Counted from the first letter of the stretch, positions 13,301-25,606 are shown. The stretch is 64,000 nt of DNA from Pestalotiopsis fici W106-1 (GCF_000516985.1 NW_006917093.1:1736001-1800000); one strand, 5' to 3'. Made by a program: numbers and translations. The notes: a model not told the origin generated them from the letters alone.

Positions 13301-14562
13301 ACATTACGCATTGACATCCGATATTGGAGCCAAGCCAATTCAATTCAACCCTGGCGGCTTTGCTGGAAGCGAGGATGATGCTTTTTTTCTTCTTGCTGCT
13401 GTCACTGCTGCCGCTTTCTGCAAAATTGCAGACGCAGGGACGGAAGATGTCACCGTTCTTGTCGAAATGGGCAAACTCAAAAATAACTTGCAGAAGTAAA
13501 AGAAAAGAAAAAAATCTTGAACCCCCCTCACCTTCGATTAGCCTATTTGTGCCTGCTCGCCGTACCTTATATTGAGCCGCCTTTGTGTCGACCAATGACA
13601 TTCCGCAAGTATGCAGCGGTGGCATTTTTGGGGAAAAGATGTCGCTTGGGAGTCTCAGTATTTTTGGACTGTTCAGAATTTTTCATGGCAAGATTTTTCA
13701 TCTGCTCTTGGAAAGATTTGTCTGATCCAGAAGACTTTTGCACCCTCCCTATTTGTGCAGTCTGGACATCTAAACGACTTGTTAGAATAGGATGCATGAT
13801 AATGACTTTAGTGGTCTGATGTTGAGAATATACCTACCACCTATAGTAGGTATGTAGGTACTGACCTGGAATGCATAGGGACCGTAATGAGCGGGCGCAA
13901 ATGATTGGCCGGCGGAGGTCGCCCCGGTGTGCTTGCTTCTAATACCAGCGTTTAAACAAAATCGGTGAACACTTTGGACCTCAATTGATGCGCAGCTCCA
14001 ATATCCGAGAAAGTGCAACTATTCTCAAGTGTGCAGTATCCAGATGTATGTCAATGACTAGTGATAATAAATCACCGTTGATTCTTCTAAGAAGAGAAGT
14101 CCACTGTCGGCAGCTTTTAATGTCGAGTCAGCTCATTGGTGCACGTGCCCTTTCAGGGTGCTGAGGCTGCGCGCCTCCTGTCGTGTTTCGTGAACTGGCC
14201 TTGATTGTTTCATACGTGCAAAAGGGAAAAAAGCCCCAGATCCTTCAGTAAACAACACGATTTATATATCTCCTTGTTGACCAAAGATATAACATCAAGA
14301 ATTAAGAAAAGCTAAAGAAAACTGCGAAAGTTGAAGATCCAGGACTTACCAGAGTTCATCCATTGGAAAACTTCCCTTTGCGAACGGACCCTTAGGGAAC
14401 TTACACTAACCGCGATATCGGACCCTCGAGGCTGACAAAAGGACCCGGGACATCCAGCAACAAAGGCAAGCAAAAGGCGAAAGGATAAACTGAGGGATTC
14501 CGCAAACACGTAGAGGCAGAGAGAAGTCCAGTAGTCGTTGTTGCAGTTGGGATAATTCAAGA

Positions 14563-16218
14563 ATGGACGACTTATCACTGGCCGCGATCCTGGAACTGGA
14601 CGCCAGCGCCGTGTTCCTGCTCTGCGCCACAGTCCTGGCTTTTCTGGTGCCCGTCGTCATCATCCTGCCGCCCGTCCGGCCCAGCAAGAGCGACGCGCTG
14701 CTGCAGACACACTCTCTCGCCGCCGTTGCGCCGGCCAGGAGCGGCTTGCGGACACAGTACTCGGAAACGGCCCACTCAGCCGCCGCCGACGGCAACCAGC
14801 AGCGGACGCCCACCGTCCAGGCCCTCGTCGTCTACCCCATCAAGTCGTGCCGCGGCGTCGAGGTGACCAAGGCGCGGGTCCTGCCCCAGGGACTGCAGTT
14901 TGACCGTCTCTTTACCTTTGCCCAGCTCAAGTCGCAGTTCCCCGTCCCCGTGGACGAGGTGGATGGTCATGATGACGACGAGGAAAAGGAAAAGGCCCGG
15001 CACACGTGGACTTTCATCACGCAGCGCCAGTTCGCCCGCCTCGCCACCGTCGAGGTCGAGCTCTGGCTCCCCGACGAGATGAAGCTGCGCAAGCAGAGCA
15101 TTGCCCAGACGAGCGAGGCGTTCCTGATCCTGCGCTTCCCCTGGCGAGCGCGCGGCTTCTGGCGCGGGCTCGTGGACACGCTCTCGGCCAAGCTGACCAA
15201 GGGCCTGCTGCGCGGCCAGCCCGAGATCGAGGTGCTGCTGCCCGTCGACTTCCCCTCGGCCGAGGCGGCAAAGGCCCGCGGCTACACGTACGAGGACGTG
15301 ACGGTCTGGGGCGACCGTGTCACGGCCCTCAACCTGGCCTCTGAGCTGCCCGAGGAGCTGAGGCTCTACCTCGGCGTCAGCAACAAGCTGGGCCTCTTCC
15401 GCATCGACCCCGCGCATCTGCGCGAGAACAACCACGGAAACGCCCCCAAACGGGACGACCTTGGCTGGCAGCCCGTGTCGGCTTTCCAGGATGGGGTGAG
15501 TCATGCTGTTGTTGATTTGCAAGGAGAACCACCGCGAGACCGGCTCGCGGCAGCGTCTCTCTCTTCCTCTGTTTCCGCGTCTGTTTCTACGTCTCCCCTT
15601 TCCAGGACCCAGGGACCACCCACAACCCAGGAGGCCACCAATCGAGGAGCCTTTCCAACGCTAAACAACTTTCCGCAGTACCCCCTTCATATTCAGAACA
15701 TCTCCAGCGTCCAGGCCTTTAGCAAGGAAGTTCCAAAGGACCAGGATCTAAAACAGCTGAGCGTCATGCGATTCCGTCCGAATATTATAGGTAAGTATTC
15801 ATCGTCCTTTTCATAAACTACATGAAACCAGATTTGGCAGAGAGAGTTTTAACCAAATTTCACCCCAAAAGTATCCGGCGCACCCGTCTATGACGAAGAC
15901 ACATGGCAACAGATCCGTCTAGAATCAGGCAGTTCAGGCCTCTACCGCTCTGTGCAGCTCGATATATCGTGCCGCACGACGCGGTGTAGGCTCCCCAACG
16001 TGGATCCGGACACGGGAGACCGTCACCCCCGCCAGCCTGACAAGTCTCTCCGCGCCCTTCGCAACGTAGACCCCGGCGCCCCCAAGAATGGGTGTCTGGG
16101 CGTGCAGGCGTGTCCATTATTCGCGGACGCCGTGGATGAAGAGGATAGGGAGGGCTGGATCGGAGTTGGGATGGAGGTCCAGGTGGAAAAACGGGGTGAC
16201 CACTTTTATCAGGATTAA
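14563..16218 (+). CDS. MOSC-domain molybdenum-cofactor protein, mARC-like
   Basis: Likely reductase-type protein binding sulfurated molybdenum cofactor, related to the mitochondrial amidoxime-reducing component (mARC). Exons 14563-15495, 15679-15790 and 15872-16218 give 463 residues. A hydrophobic helix near residues 14-38 suggests a membrane anchor. The MOSC N-terminal beta-barrel region begins near residue 85 (VYPIKSCRG). The MOSC domain is in the C-terminal half, with RPNI followed by VSG and the motif RCRLPNVDPDTG; its Cys, near residue 387, corresponds to the mARC cofactor cysteine. The first intron (183 bp) is a multiple of three and free of stops, so retention would insert 61 Ser-rich residues between QDG and YPLHIQN, a join that is conserved. 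It is convergent with SMC2, 341 bp apart. The substrate is not inferable. Confidence 0.88.
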
Positions 16219-16559
16219 AGTCTGAAAGAGAACTGGGTGGTTACATATAGATAATGAAGCAACACTTGTGCATATCACCTCGCTGTAGATTCTGAATCAC
16301 GTGGTTCACTGTGTTGCCATAAAGTAGAAACCAAAGGTTTCGTAAATGGAATTCATAACGAGAAACTGCCAACAAATGCTGTCCAATCCCAATCGCAACC
16401 TAGCCAAACATGGATATCTGCCAATGCTGCTCGCAATAATGGTTGGTACCGAGGTATAGTCCCTTCTATAAGCCACATGTGATCCACCGTCATTTTCTCA
16501 TAATTCTTCGTCACTATTTATGTAACTTCAATGCTTGCCACTGACTTCAAGCAAGCACT
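16219..16559. other. Intergenic, convergent 3' ends
   Basis: This spacer of 341 bp lies between the stop codons of the MOSC gene and SMC2. I see no gene; it should contain the two 3' UTRs. Confidence 0.6.
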
Positions 16560-19500
16560 TTACTTGAAATCTGCTGCAGTCAGTGCCTGGACGTGACTTG
16601 TTCCTTCACTGAATCTCGTCCTGAAAATGCGGTTGGCGTTCTGGAACATGCCGTCCTTGAGCGAAACGACGATGAACTGTGAGCCCTTGAATCGAGTCTT
16701 GATCAGGCGACCAATATTTTGTGTATGCGACAGATCCAAAGCAGCGTCAACCTCATCTAGAATATACATGGGAGCCGGCTTGAATTGTAGCAGGGCCATA
16801 ATGAGGGACAGCGCCACCAGTGACCTATTTGTCTCATTAGTTCGTGATTCATCTCTAAAGAGACAAACGACAAGGGAACATACCTTTGACCACCAGACAA
16901 TTCTGTAAGACTTTGCTTCCACACTTTACCCAAGCACACCTTGACCTCGAGGCCCTCGTTGATAGTCTTGCCCTCTGGAGGGTCGAGCTTGGCGAAACTG
17001 CCTCCTGGAAGCAGTTCGGCAAAAATGTTACCGAAATCACCATTCACCTTCTCCCAAGTCTGCAAGAGGGCCTTCTTCTTGTAGTCGTCCAGACTAATGA
17101 TGGTTTCCTCAATCTTGCGCTTGTCACGAATGACCGTCCTCATCATGTGTTTCAACGAAACCTCCTTCTTCTCAACAGAGTCAATCATGTTCATGACTTT
17201 GGGGTTGATCTTCTTCTTCATGCCTTGGAAACGGTCCGTCAAGGTTTTGAGGGTTGCCTTGCATTCGCCGATGTTTTGACCCGTAAAGTCATAGGGCGTT
17301 CCGGAACGGCCGAAATTGTCCTTCTCATCAGCGATCCACTCGTGTGCTTGCTCCATGCGCTCAAGCTCCTGGCCGGCTTGTTGCTGCTCCTTGTGGAATT
17401 TTTCTACAGTGTGACCCAGCTTCTGCAGCTCAAGATTCTCCTCGGCAACGCGAGAGTTCTTTGAGCGAGTGGCGTCCTCGAGCGCGCGCAACTCGTCGTC
17501 AAAGAGAGTCAACTTTGCCCGTTCTTCATCCAATTGTGCTTGAGCTTCATCATGGGTCTCTTGCAGAGTGGACTGCTTCTTGACAAGCTCCTCGACCTCT
17601 TCTTGTTGAGACTTGATCGCGAGCTCAACCTCCAGCAACTGCTCCCTGGCGGCCGCAAGATCACCAGAGACCTGCTCAGAATCGAGCTGGGCACCTTGAA
17701 GCTCCTTTTGCAAGCTCTTCACAGTGCTCGAGTTCTTTGCCAAAGTAGCTCGGAGCTTATCCAGAGAGGCTTGCAGCTCGACCAGCTTGGAGTCCTTGTT
17801 GTTTTCGAAATCCTTCATGTCCTTCTCGATACGCTTGACATCTGCACTGGCCTCGGTTTGGCGCTTCTTGGCTTCAGCGCTGTCCGTCTTGAGTTGGGTG
17901 ATTTGTTCCTTCATGTTCTCGACCTCCTGAATGATGGAAGATGACGAGTTGCCGCTGATTTGCTCTTGCGCGAGCTTGATCTCGTGAGTCTTGAGATCAA
18001 GGTCTTGCTTGATCTTGCGTGCTTGATCGAGCTTGGCTTTCTCCTTGGTCATCTTTCCTTGCAATTCCGTCAATGATGATTGAGCTTCACGGAGCTGCCT
18101 GTTGATGTCATTGAGTTTCTGTAGAGTAACGAGCACACCGCTGGAAGTCGGAGCACTACCACCAGAGAGCGTGCCAGATGGGTCGTAGGAGTCTCCCTCT
18201 AGAGTAATGCTTCTCATCCTCACATTCGGGTCAAAGGTCACTCGCTTGGCAGTCTCTGCATCTTGACAGACGAGAGTGTTGCCAAAGACGTATTCCATGG
18301 CTGCAGACACCTCTTCATCGTAGCCTACCAAAGAGAGAGCCAGGTCGACCTTGCCAGGTGCAATCTTCTGAGCAGTAGCAATGGTCTGTGCTGATGCCTT
18401 GAACGTCGAAATCTTGTTGAGCGGAATAATGGTTACCCGCTTTCTCAGCTTACCGCCCTGGAGCAGTTGAGTACCAGTGACTTCGGTGTCTACCACAACA
18501 TTGTACAAGCGGCCACCAGCGCAGATTTCTAGCGCAGTTCCTGCTCTCGTATGCTCCTTGTCGAGACTGAAGAGCTGTGCTACCAAACCCTTGACCTTGG
18601 AGCGATCAAAGTTGGGAGTAGGATCGGCATAGTTGAAATCAATGTTGGCCACTTTGCGCTTGAGTGCATCCGCTTCTTGTCTCAAACCCCTTATTCTCTG
18701 CTGCAATGCTGTTTCTTCCTTGTACATGGCCTCTTCTTGACCAGGCTCGAAACCAAGCTTGGCAAGTTGCGCCTCGAGTTTTTGGGATTGAGCTTGAAGA
18801 TCTTCAATGTCCTGCAGCAATGATGCATTCTGCTCTTTTGCTTTCTTGGCACGAGGTTCTTCTTCCTTGATTCTCTTTTCGAGATGGTTGATCTTTAGTT
18901 TCGCTTGTTCTTGTGTCGTGGCAGCAGTTGCTGCACGGTTCCGGGCGTCTGACAGTTGACCTTGGTAACCACTTTCTTGTCCTTCCTTGGATGCCACACC
19001 GGTCTGCAGCGTTTGCAGGAGCTCTTCTTTAGACTCGGCTTCTTGATGCTGCCTGATATCTTCTTCCTTGGCTGTGTCATATTTCGCCTTGATCTTTTCA
19101 TAAGCCTCGGTCTTTTCTTTGAGCGACGCTTCGAGCTCAGCCACATTACGTTCGACCGAGGCCTTGCGCTCTTCTTCCTCGGCCTTGCTCGAATTTTTCA
19201 AGTCCATGACGGTCGCCAATCGAACAAGTTCATTGGAGTGTTTCTTGACTTCTTCCTCGAGTGCTCTGGCTTTGCCACCCTTCTTGACCTCCTTGTCCTT
19301 TTGAGCCTTGACTCTGTCTACTTCCTCCTGGAGATTCGAGATTTCGTTCTTCAGCCGAGTTGTGGACTCCTCGAGGTCTTTTTGACGTTGTTTCTTGTTT
19401 CCAAGATCTGTGCCGGACTGTGCTAGCTTTTCTTGGTATCTGATATAGTCGTGGGCCACAACCACCCTCGTGAGGCGCTCGAGATCATTTTGCGTTTGTT

Positions 19501-20292
19501 GGAAATCCAAGAATGCTCGCTTTTCTGTTCGTAATTTTTCCAACTTGGGCTCAATCTCATCGCGCAACAGCTCTGTGATTTCTTGTAACTTCATTTCCTT
19601 TTTTGCCATGGTTTTGAGCGCCTTGTCTCTCCTATCCTCGAACATTCGTGTGCCGGCTGCTTCCTCGATCATGGCGAGAATTTCGACCGCCTTCATGTTC
19701 AAGACCTTGGTAATCCGACCCTGCATGATCAAGAAGTTTGGGTTGTTGATGTTGAGTTGGACAGACTGGAAGAGGTTTTGCACAGTCTGCTGTTGCGCTC
19801 GGTGTCCATTGATAAGATATTTTGTTGTGCCTCCAAGTACAATCTGTCTCGTCACGCTGATGGTCGCATATTCCTCGAAACCGATTGGCGACTTGTTCTT
19901 GTCCCTGTTGTCGAAAACGATTGTAACGCTTGCTTTTGTCACACCGGCTTGACCGCGCTTGTAGATCAAGTCCTTTGCAGAGACGTTAGCTGTCGGCGCG
20001 ACAGGCGGTTCGTTGCGAGGATATGGTTTACCTGTAGGTTTTGCGCTCGCACTGTTGTCATATTTGTGATACCGAGAACAAAACAGATGGCATCAAGAAT
20101 ATTGGACTTTCCGGAACCGTTCAGGCCGGTAATTGAGTTGAAACTCTCGTCCCTTGGAGAAGAAGGTTGGGTCAGCTACATGCAATCTGTGTTGACGATA
20201 GGGTCGCAAGAGGGGTTGCCTCACCATCCTGATACTACTGTGCGTACAGCGTACGACTTGAAGCCGTCTATGATCAGCTCTATCACCCTCAT
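16560..20292 (-). CDS. smc2: Condensin subunit SMC2
   Basis: ATPase core subunit of condensin, paired with SMC4, compacting mitotic chromosomes in the nucleus. Exons 20292-20225, 20152-20032, 19972-16884 and 16824-16560 give 1180 residues, the usual SMC2 length. The N-terminus [15 protein letters not shown] is diagnostic of SMC2. The Walker A motif GLNGSGKS is at residues 32-39, and the ABC signature LSGGQR at about 1088-1093 is split by the last intron. Walker [11 protein letters not shown] has its Asp-Glu near 1116-1117. Long coiled coils flank a hinge at roughly residues 500-680. All catalytic motifs are intact. The two small N-terminal exons fall inside the conserved head and were placed by homology of the joins ([12 protein letters not shown] and NLQ/DLIYKRG). 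It is divergent from cue1. Confidence 0.96.
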
Positions 20293-21766
20293 GTTGTCTG
20301 TTTGAGGTCCTCTGTCGGCTGATTCCTGTGTTGTTAGTACATTTGGGTGTTGATGGCTTCCTCTACTCCTGCCCGATGTCGAAAGCCCAGCAACGCTTTT
20401 GCTTAATACACCGCGTTTATTTACCAAATAATGCGCCTGCCAATCAGCATCGACCAAGGCACAAAGCACAGACCAGTCGTGGCCAGCCCATGTCACTCTG
20501 AATCAGGCGGGGCAGCCTGGCAGCGGCCAAGCAGCCCTGGCAGCCTCTGTGCCGCGGGGCGCCTTCACAGCACAGGCAGCAGCCGCCAAGACCCACCCCC
20601 GCGGGTGGTAAAGAGCGGCAGTAATCAGCCTGCCGATGTCTATAAATGCGTCGCCCTCCTCCGCCAGTTTTCAACCTTTTTTCCCTTCCTTCCTTAGCTC
20701 TCTGCCGAATACTTGGCTTTGATCAAATGTAGTATCTGTTCTGTTCAGTTTAATCTCTGAACGAGGTCCATTGGCCTCTACAAGATTAACTCCATTTTTG
20801 TGCGAACGGGTGGTGGTCCGCTGGGTATATCCTATGACCACTTCCACAGCGTCCCTGATATCTTCACTACCATCAGGCTGACGCGAACTCCTCGCCTTCA
20901 TTGCAATCTTTCAGCTTGTCTGGGGATGTGAAGAAGACTTGACCATGTACTCCATGTCCTGATGTCGTGTTGGAATCCATTGCCGGCCTGCTTGCGAATA
21001 TCTGACTCGTTTCCACCATCATCCACTCGAAATGGCTTCACAGCGGTTTAGCACATCTTGATGTCTCGATAGGAAGCATGCTAGGCACCCGGCTGGCTGG
21101 CCGAGATGTTGCTGTACACACTCCAAGAATCTTGACATCTTGACCACAAAGCACCCAGGTACACACGCAGGCATATTGTAGCCATAACTGGGGGAATATC
21201 AAACATTGACTCATGTATTGCAACGTGTCGAAGGCGTTCCAAGGCTTTGCAGCTCACGTTTGACAACAAGTCCTGACTACCCAACTCCACTCTGTAGTCA
21301 GAATCTCGGTGACACGAGTACAGAGGAATGATTGATTGATTACTTCTATAACCATGTTTACGTCTATCTACAAACTCTATCGTAGCAAGGAGCATTTGAT
21401 AGAGCATTGATCGTCAAGGCTACCTACGGGTGAGTGCCTACGGGGCAGGCGTATACTAAAGAGGTTACCGTTGGTACTTGTCTGAGCCACCAACAGTCGG
21501 ATCCCGGCTCGCCAAGCTCCATCGATGTCCCTTCCCACCCACGCGACAGCTCAACTAGTAGTGCCGGGTCAGCAGCCGCTGTAACTTAACCATCGTCGTC
21601 ACAATCGCTGGCTACTTTTACTATCTCATCTGTCTAATCTTAAACGCCCCCTTCCCCGTACTACCTCACGTTCACCACAACGCCAGCGTCTTCCCGTAGA
21701 TTGCTTCTTCATCCCACAGATTGAAGCTTGAAATCATTAAATCCATACATTGGCCACCAGACAGCC
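20293..21766. other. Divergent promoter region of smc2 and cue1
   Basis: This 1.47-kb stretch has no credible ORF. It lies between the start codons of smc2 (minus) and cue1 (plus) and must hold both promoters. A TATAAATGCG sequence lies near 20640. Confidence 0.55.
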
Positions 21767-22449
21767 ATGGCGGACGAGCAGATCTCGCTCTCCTCGCTCA
21801 TCTTTGTCGTCGTCATTTCCGGCCTGGCGATTAGGTATTTCTTCTTCTCCGGATCGACGGCGACGCAAACGGCACACAGACAATCCCCACGCGATGCCGC
21901 CAACGCTGCGAGGGCCAGAGAGGCTGCCGTCGAAAGGATACAACAAATGTTCCCGCAGGTTGACCGGCGGGCGATACTGTGGGATCTGCAGCGCACCGGG
22001 GGCAGCGTACAGGCCACGTCCGAGAGGATCCTGAGTGGCAGAATCGAAACGGTGAGATTGACTCTATCCATCATACTCCCATATCTAGTCTCTCGGTCTA
22101 CGTTCTTGAAACCAGCAGAGCTCACAGACTGACACGTCTTTTGTTCTTTTAGCCCCCAGTGACGTTTCAACCACCACCTCCGCCTAGCTCGCCGACGCCG
22201 CCGGCACATGCCCCGATTGCAAAGGCGCCATCAAAGCCAGCAGAACCAGACTTGATCACCCGATACAATCTGCAGAATAAAGTAGAAGGAAGCGCAGATG
22301 ATGCTGCAGACGGCAAAAAGGGATGGAGCTCGAACCGCGATGAACGTCAGTCTGCACTGCAACGGCGGCGAGACGAGATGATCCTCGCGGCCAGGAAGAA
22401 GATGGAAGAGAAAATTCGGGCAGAAAAAGAAGCTGGCCAGAGCGCGTGA
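21767..22449 (+). CDS. cue1: CUE-domain ER membrane protein, Cue1-like
   Basis: Probable activator and membrane anchor of the ubiquitin-conjugating enzyme Ubc7 in ER-associated degradation. Exons 21767-22051 and 22153-22449 give 193 residues. An N-terminal transmembrane helix lies at about residues 8-27 (LSSLIFVVVISGLAIRYFFF). The CUE ubiquitin-binding domain is at about 46-90, with the hallmark MFPQ followed by a C-terminal dileucine-like region (ILWDL). A Pro-rich linker starts the second exon. A basic, Arg/Lys/Glu-rich C-terminal helix (RRDEMILAARKKMEEKIRAEKE) is placed where yeast Cue1 has its Ubc7-binding region. The start used is the ATG at 21767; an upstream in-frame ORF extension lacks support. 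Length and order match yeast Cue1 (about 200 residues). Confidence 0.88.
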
Positions 22450-23119
22450 GAAAGAAAAAGGCCGAAACACCCGTACCCGTCACCTGTCACTATCGTCGTC
22501 TTTGGGACATGGCGTGAGCAATATTGCACAGAGGAATCAGCGGCATACGTTATGCAGTCTCGATGCTGCCCACTCGAAAAACCACTGTTGCGTCAATATC
22601 TTGCATCTTGGATGCTTGGCCCGTCGATATAGGCAAATAGCAGCGATATTGTGGTTCCCCAATACAGGCACACTTGTGTGATAGAATACCCACAGACTTC
22701 AGACACGATGCCAACATTTGCAGTGATGGCAACGAACCTGCGACTAGGACGTAAGAGGTCACATACCCAGGTGGAAGCCAAATATTGAGGCAGTACAAAT
22801 TTAGCTGAACAACCTTGATCACGGCTAGCAAAACGGATAGATGTTTTGGTGAACTGATATGTCGCCTTGCTAAAGCAAACAATCTATGTCTCAAGTCTAT
22901 TGTAGATCTACGTTCTATAAACTCAAATCAAATGGCACTGGTATATCCTAACTCCTGATCCCAAATGTACTCCAAAGAACAATATTGAACGTTCCCAAAA
23001 CCCACCCTATGCAAGACCCATATATGGTTCATATCATCATTGTTCGGCAATACTACCGATGGACCGTGGGAGTGCATAAGTATGCATTTGCAAGATAGGC
23101 AATGCAATGATGCCAAGGC
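22450..23119. other. Intergenic, convergent 3' ends
   Basis: This 670-bp stretch lies between the stops of cue1 and the membrane protein on the minus strand. I see no gene or repeat in it. Confidence 0.55.
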
Positions 23120-24493
23120 TCAGCGGTCGTAGGGTTTCCTCCAGCGAAAACCAACAATGCCGCCACCCTCATCAGGAGGAGGAGCAGCCGTCACATTGGC
23201 AGTATCACCCTGGGGGTGCGCCTCTCTTGTAATGGTCTGCTGCTGTCGCCGAATACGGTCCATGCCCTTGCCGTAGCCCTCCTGGATGCCGCCAGTGACG
23301 CTGTCCATGGTCCAGGAGACGACCTGGCCGATCCTGCCTTCATTCATTGCATTGATCTTGGCGGTCCAGGCGACGCTGTGTCGCCCAACCGAGTTGACCA
23401 GGTCGAAACCATTGGTCGCTACCCAGTGGGAGAGCTGGTACTCGCGCTCGAGGTGTGCGCCGATGCGAATGGCCGACAGGAAAAGACACCACAGCATGTG
23501 GCCCAATAGTATGAGGCCAATCACGGCGTACTGGACCGCGTCGGACAAGAAGGTGCGGCCGCGGTCCGTAGGCCGGGCGATGCCGGCAATCTGCGGCTGG
23601 GGGCGCGGGTGTTGCGCGAGCCACGGCGCCGCCGACAGGATCTTTGCCGTCTCCCCGTGGTCGAGCTGGTCCGGACACGCCCGCAGGTAGTAGGCGACGG
23701 CGTCAATGTAGGCGCTGCGCTCAAAATCACTATCGTGCAGCTCGTTGGCGGCGTCGGTGGCAAGTTGTGCGCCTGTATATTTTTTTGGTTCTCGTGTTAG
23801 TCGAGTTGGTCCCGCGCTATCACATGCCAAAAAAGGCACTTATGATCACCCGCGACACACTTTTTTTTTTTATCGCTCGGACCGATAAGTTTCTAATACT
23901 GTTCCTCTTTGTAAGGGCAACGTACCTTGGCGAGCATATCTCCATTTGATACCAGAAGGGGACCATCTTTGGTTAACGGCGTCGTGCGATTGCCCGCCGA
24001 AGTTGTGTGGTAGACGTTGCTGTTGTTGCGCTTGGATTGCGACTTCACGTGCGTGGGGGGGCTGCTGTGGTGATGATAATGGTCCTTCCAGTAGTCTCCG
24101 GATATCCAGCTGGCGTCTGTTGGTGTTGTTTTCCATGTCCTTGACGGAGCGTAGGAGATGGCGCACGAGTTGTTCGTATCGTATGTCGTCGACTTTGGCT
24201 TCCGGCGTGGTCATGGTGCCTCCGGGAGCGACCTCGCCGCTTGCTTTGGCTCCCCCCGGGGATGATGATATATCGGGTGGTGTGCTATAGTCTTGAGATA
24301 GCAATAATTTTGTTGAATTTGTAATTATTTGCTCGTCGTCGTCGTTGTTCAGGATGGTCGTGATTTGGCCGTGGTGCGATGAATAATAGAATGCGCCGTC
24401 GGTCGTAGAGGACTGAGACTGGTGAGAAGATGCAAAAGAGCGAAGTCTGGCAGACAAATCTGACAGCCTTGGCCGGAAGAAAGATGGCAGCAT
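23120..24493 (-). CDS. Unassigned fungal membrane protein
   Basis: I do not recognise the family. Exons 24493-23926 and 23772-23120 give 406 residues; the 153-bp intron joins KWRYARQ to GAQLATDAANE in frame. The first ~150 residues are polar and Ser/Thr-rich, starting MLPSFFRPRLSDLSARLRSF, a basic amphipathic start that could be a mitochondrial targeting signal (inference). The middle holds a helical region with FERSAYIDAVAYYLRACP. A single strong hydrophobic segment follows at about residues 268-292 (VIGLILLGHMLWCLFLSAI), then an amphipathic stretch (HWVATNGFDLVNSVGRHS) and a basic tail ending FRWRKPYDR. In-frame Met codons upstream of 24493 exist, so the start could be up to 40 codons earlier. 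It is convergent with cue1. Confidence 0.7.
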
Positions 24494-25430
24494 CCCTACT
24501 GAGTGGCTGCAGGATGTTATCATACCCTGGAATCCATGATCATGCAGACGAACAGACGAAAAAGAAAGGGCTCGCAGGTGGGAGGGATCTTTGACCAAGC
24601 ATGCCGGGCACATACTATATGGCTAATCGACCGAGACAAGAATTCCTGTTTTTGCACATGCGCGGCGGAATCAAGGTGCGGGTGTCTACAAGGTCAGGCC
24701 CCAAACTTGCTTACATACATTAGTTTTGTTTAGTAGTCGCATCGAGGAACTCATCGGTTGCAAAAGACGTTTGCGATAGTTCCCGAGACGGCAAAGGGCT
24801 GGGCCAGAACCCGACATGGACTATGCAGACTTGAAACCTAGAGTGTCCGTTCCCCTTACATTATCGATCGATGGCGCAAGAGGCTCAACTATATGAGAAT
24901 GGCAAGCAAAATTCATGAATAAAGGTAGAACCTGAACCCAACGAATGCAATTTGTAGCCATGTTGACTACGTATCATCCGAGTAACACGTTGATTGTTAA
25001 ACTGATGGCATTTGTTGAGAACTTGGCTGCCTTGATCATAGCTCAATCTTGTTGCATGGGACTTGCTTGTTGCGTAGTATACTCGGTCAGATGCCCACTG
25101 ATAAGCGAGACCTGATGGCACAATCGCGATAAGCTCGCATAATGACAGGTAGTGAGGTTTCTCTTTTGAGTTATGTGCCTTGAGATGTTAACGATGAACC
25201 GTTGGTCCTCGACGTGTGCGTACATAATCGCTCTGCTCTATGCAAGCTTGTTCTTGCAATAACCTACGTCCACATCTACTGGGGGTTCTAATCAAGCGCT
25301 GGCCATGACATATGACTTTGAAAGACTCACATGATGAGTTCGTCTCGGCGGCATAGTCCACAGTTATTCATCTGTCTGCGGTTTGTTTTCTTGATTAAAT
25401 CTGGGCCCTATTTTGCACCAGATGATCATG
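24494..25430. other. Intergenic, upstream of the membrane protein
   Basis: There is no credible ORF. Base composition is ordinary right up to the target duplication at 25431, with no A/T drift toward the retroelement. Confidence 0.55.
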
Positions 25431-25435
25431 AAAAG
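25431..25435. repeat. Target-site duplication, left copy (AAAAG)
   Basis: AAAAG immediately precedes the left LTR and is repeated exactly at 31371-31375 after the right LTR. A 5-bp duplication is what Ty3/gypsy integrases produce. Confidence 0.93.
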
Positions 25436-25603
25436 TGTGATGGGCTCACTAAGTGCGTGCAGTCACGCAGTTATAGCCAGATATAGTTTATAAATTAGCT
25501 TAAATAAAAGGAAGCTATTTCCTATGCGCAGATTTTATTGTAACCTATTTAGGCACCGGATTAATTATATATCCGGTGCCGAAAATCGGGTGCACCCGTA
25601 ATA
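25436..25603 (-). repeat. Left LTR (3' LTR of the element)
   Basis: This 168-bp LTR aligns without gaps to 31203-31370. I count 17 differences, all C/T or G/A transitions. In element orientation it should run TGTTACGGG to CATCACA, giving TG...CA ends; the TG is now TA through one transition at 25602. It holds the inverted repeat GGCACCGGAT/ATCCGGTGCC (25552-25561 and 25571-25580) and the palindrome CGGGTGCACCCG (25587-25598). Confidence 0.95.
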
Positions 25604-25606
25604 TTA

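Larger units (their letters stand above)
1793..14562. other. 12.8-kb gene-free intergenic region
   Basis: I find no ORF with recognisable protein features, no tRNA and no transposon core. The longest ORF here (8055-8636, plus) has no domain and no codon pattern that persuades me. The stretch holds many tetranucleotide motifs of the GGTAGGTA/TACCTACC type (about 6478, 7051, 7125, 7583, 12510, 13834), poly-purine and poly-pyrimidine runs, the microsatellites and the hairpin cluster listed separately. It separates two divergently transcribed genes, the zinc-cluster factor (minus) and the MOSC gene (plus). It therefore probably contains both promoters and possibly long leaders or non-coding RNA (inference). 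Confidence 0.6.

Noticed and set aside
14776..15522. Minus-strand ORF of 248 codons opposite the MOSC gene
   Set aside because: Antisense shadow caused by the high third-position G/C of the real gene.
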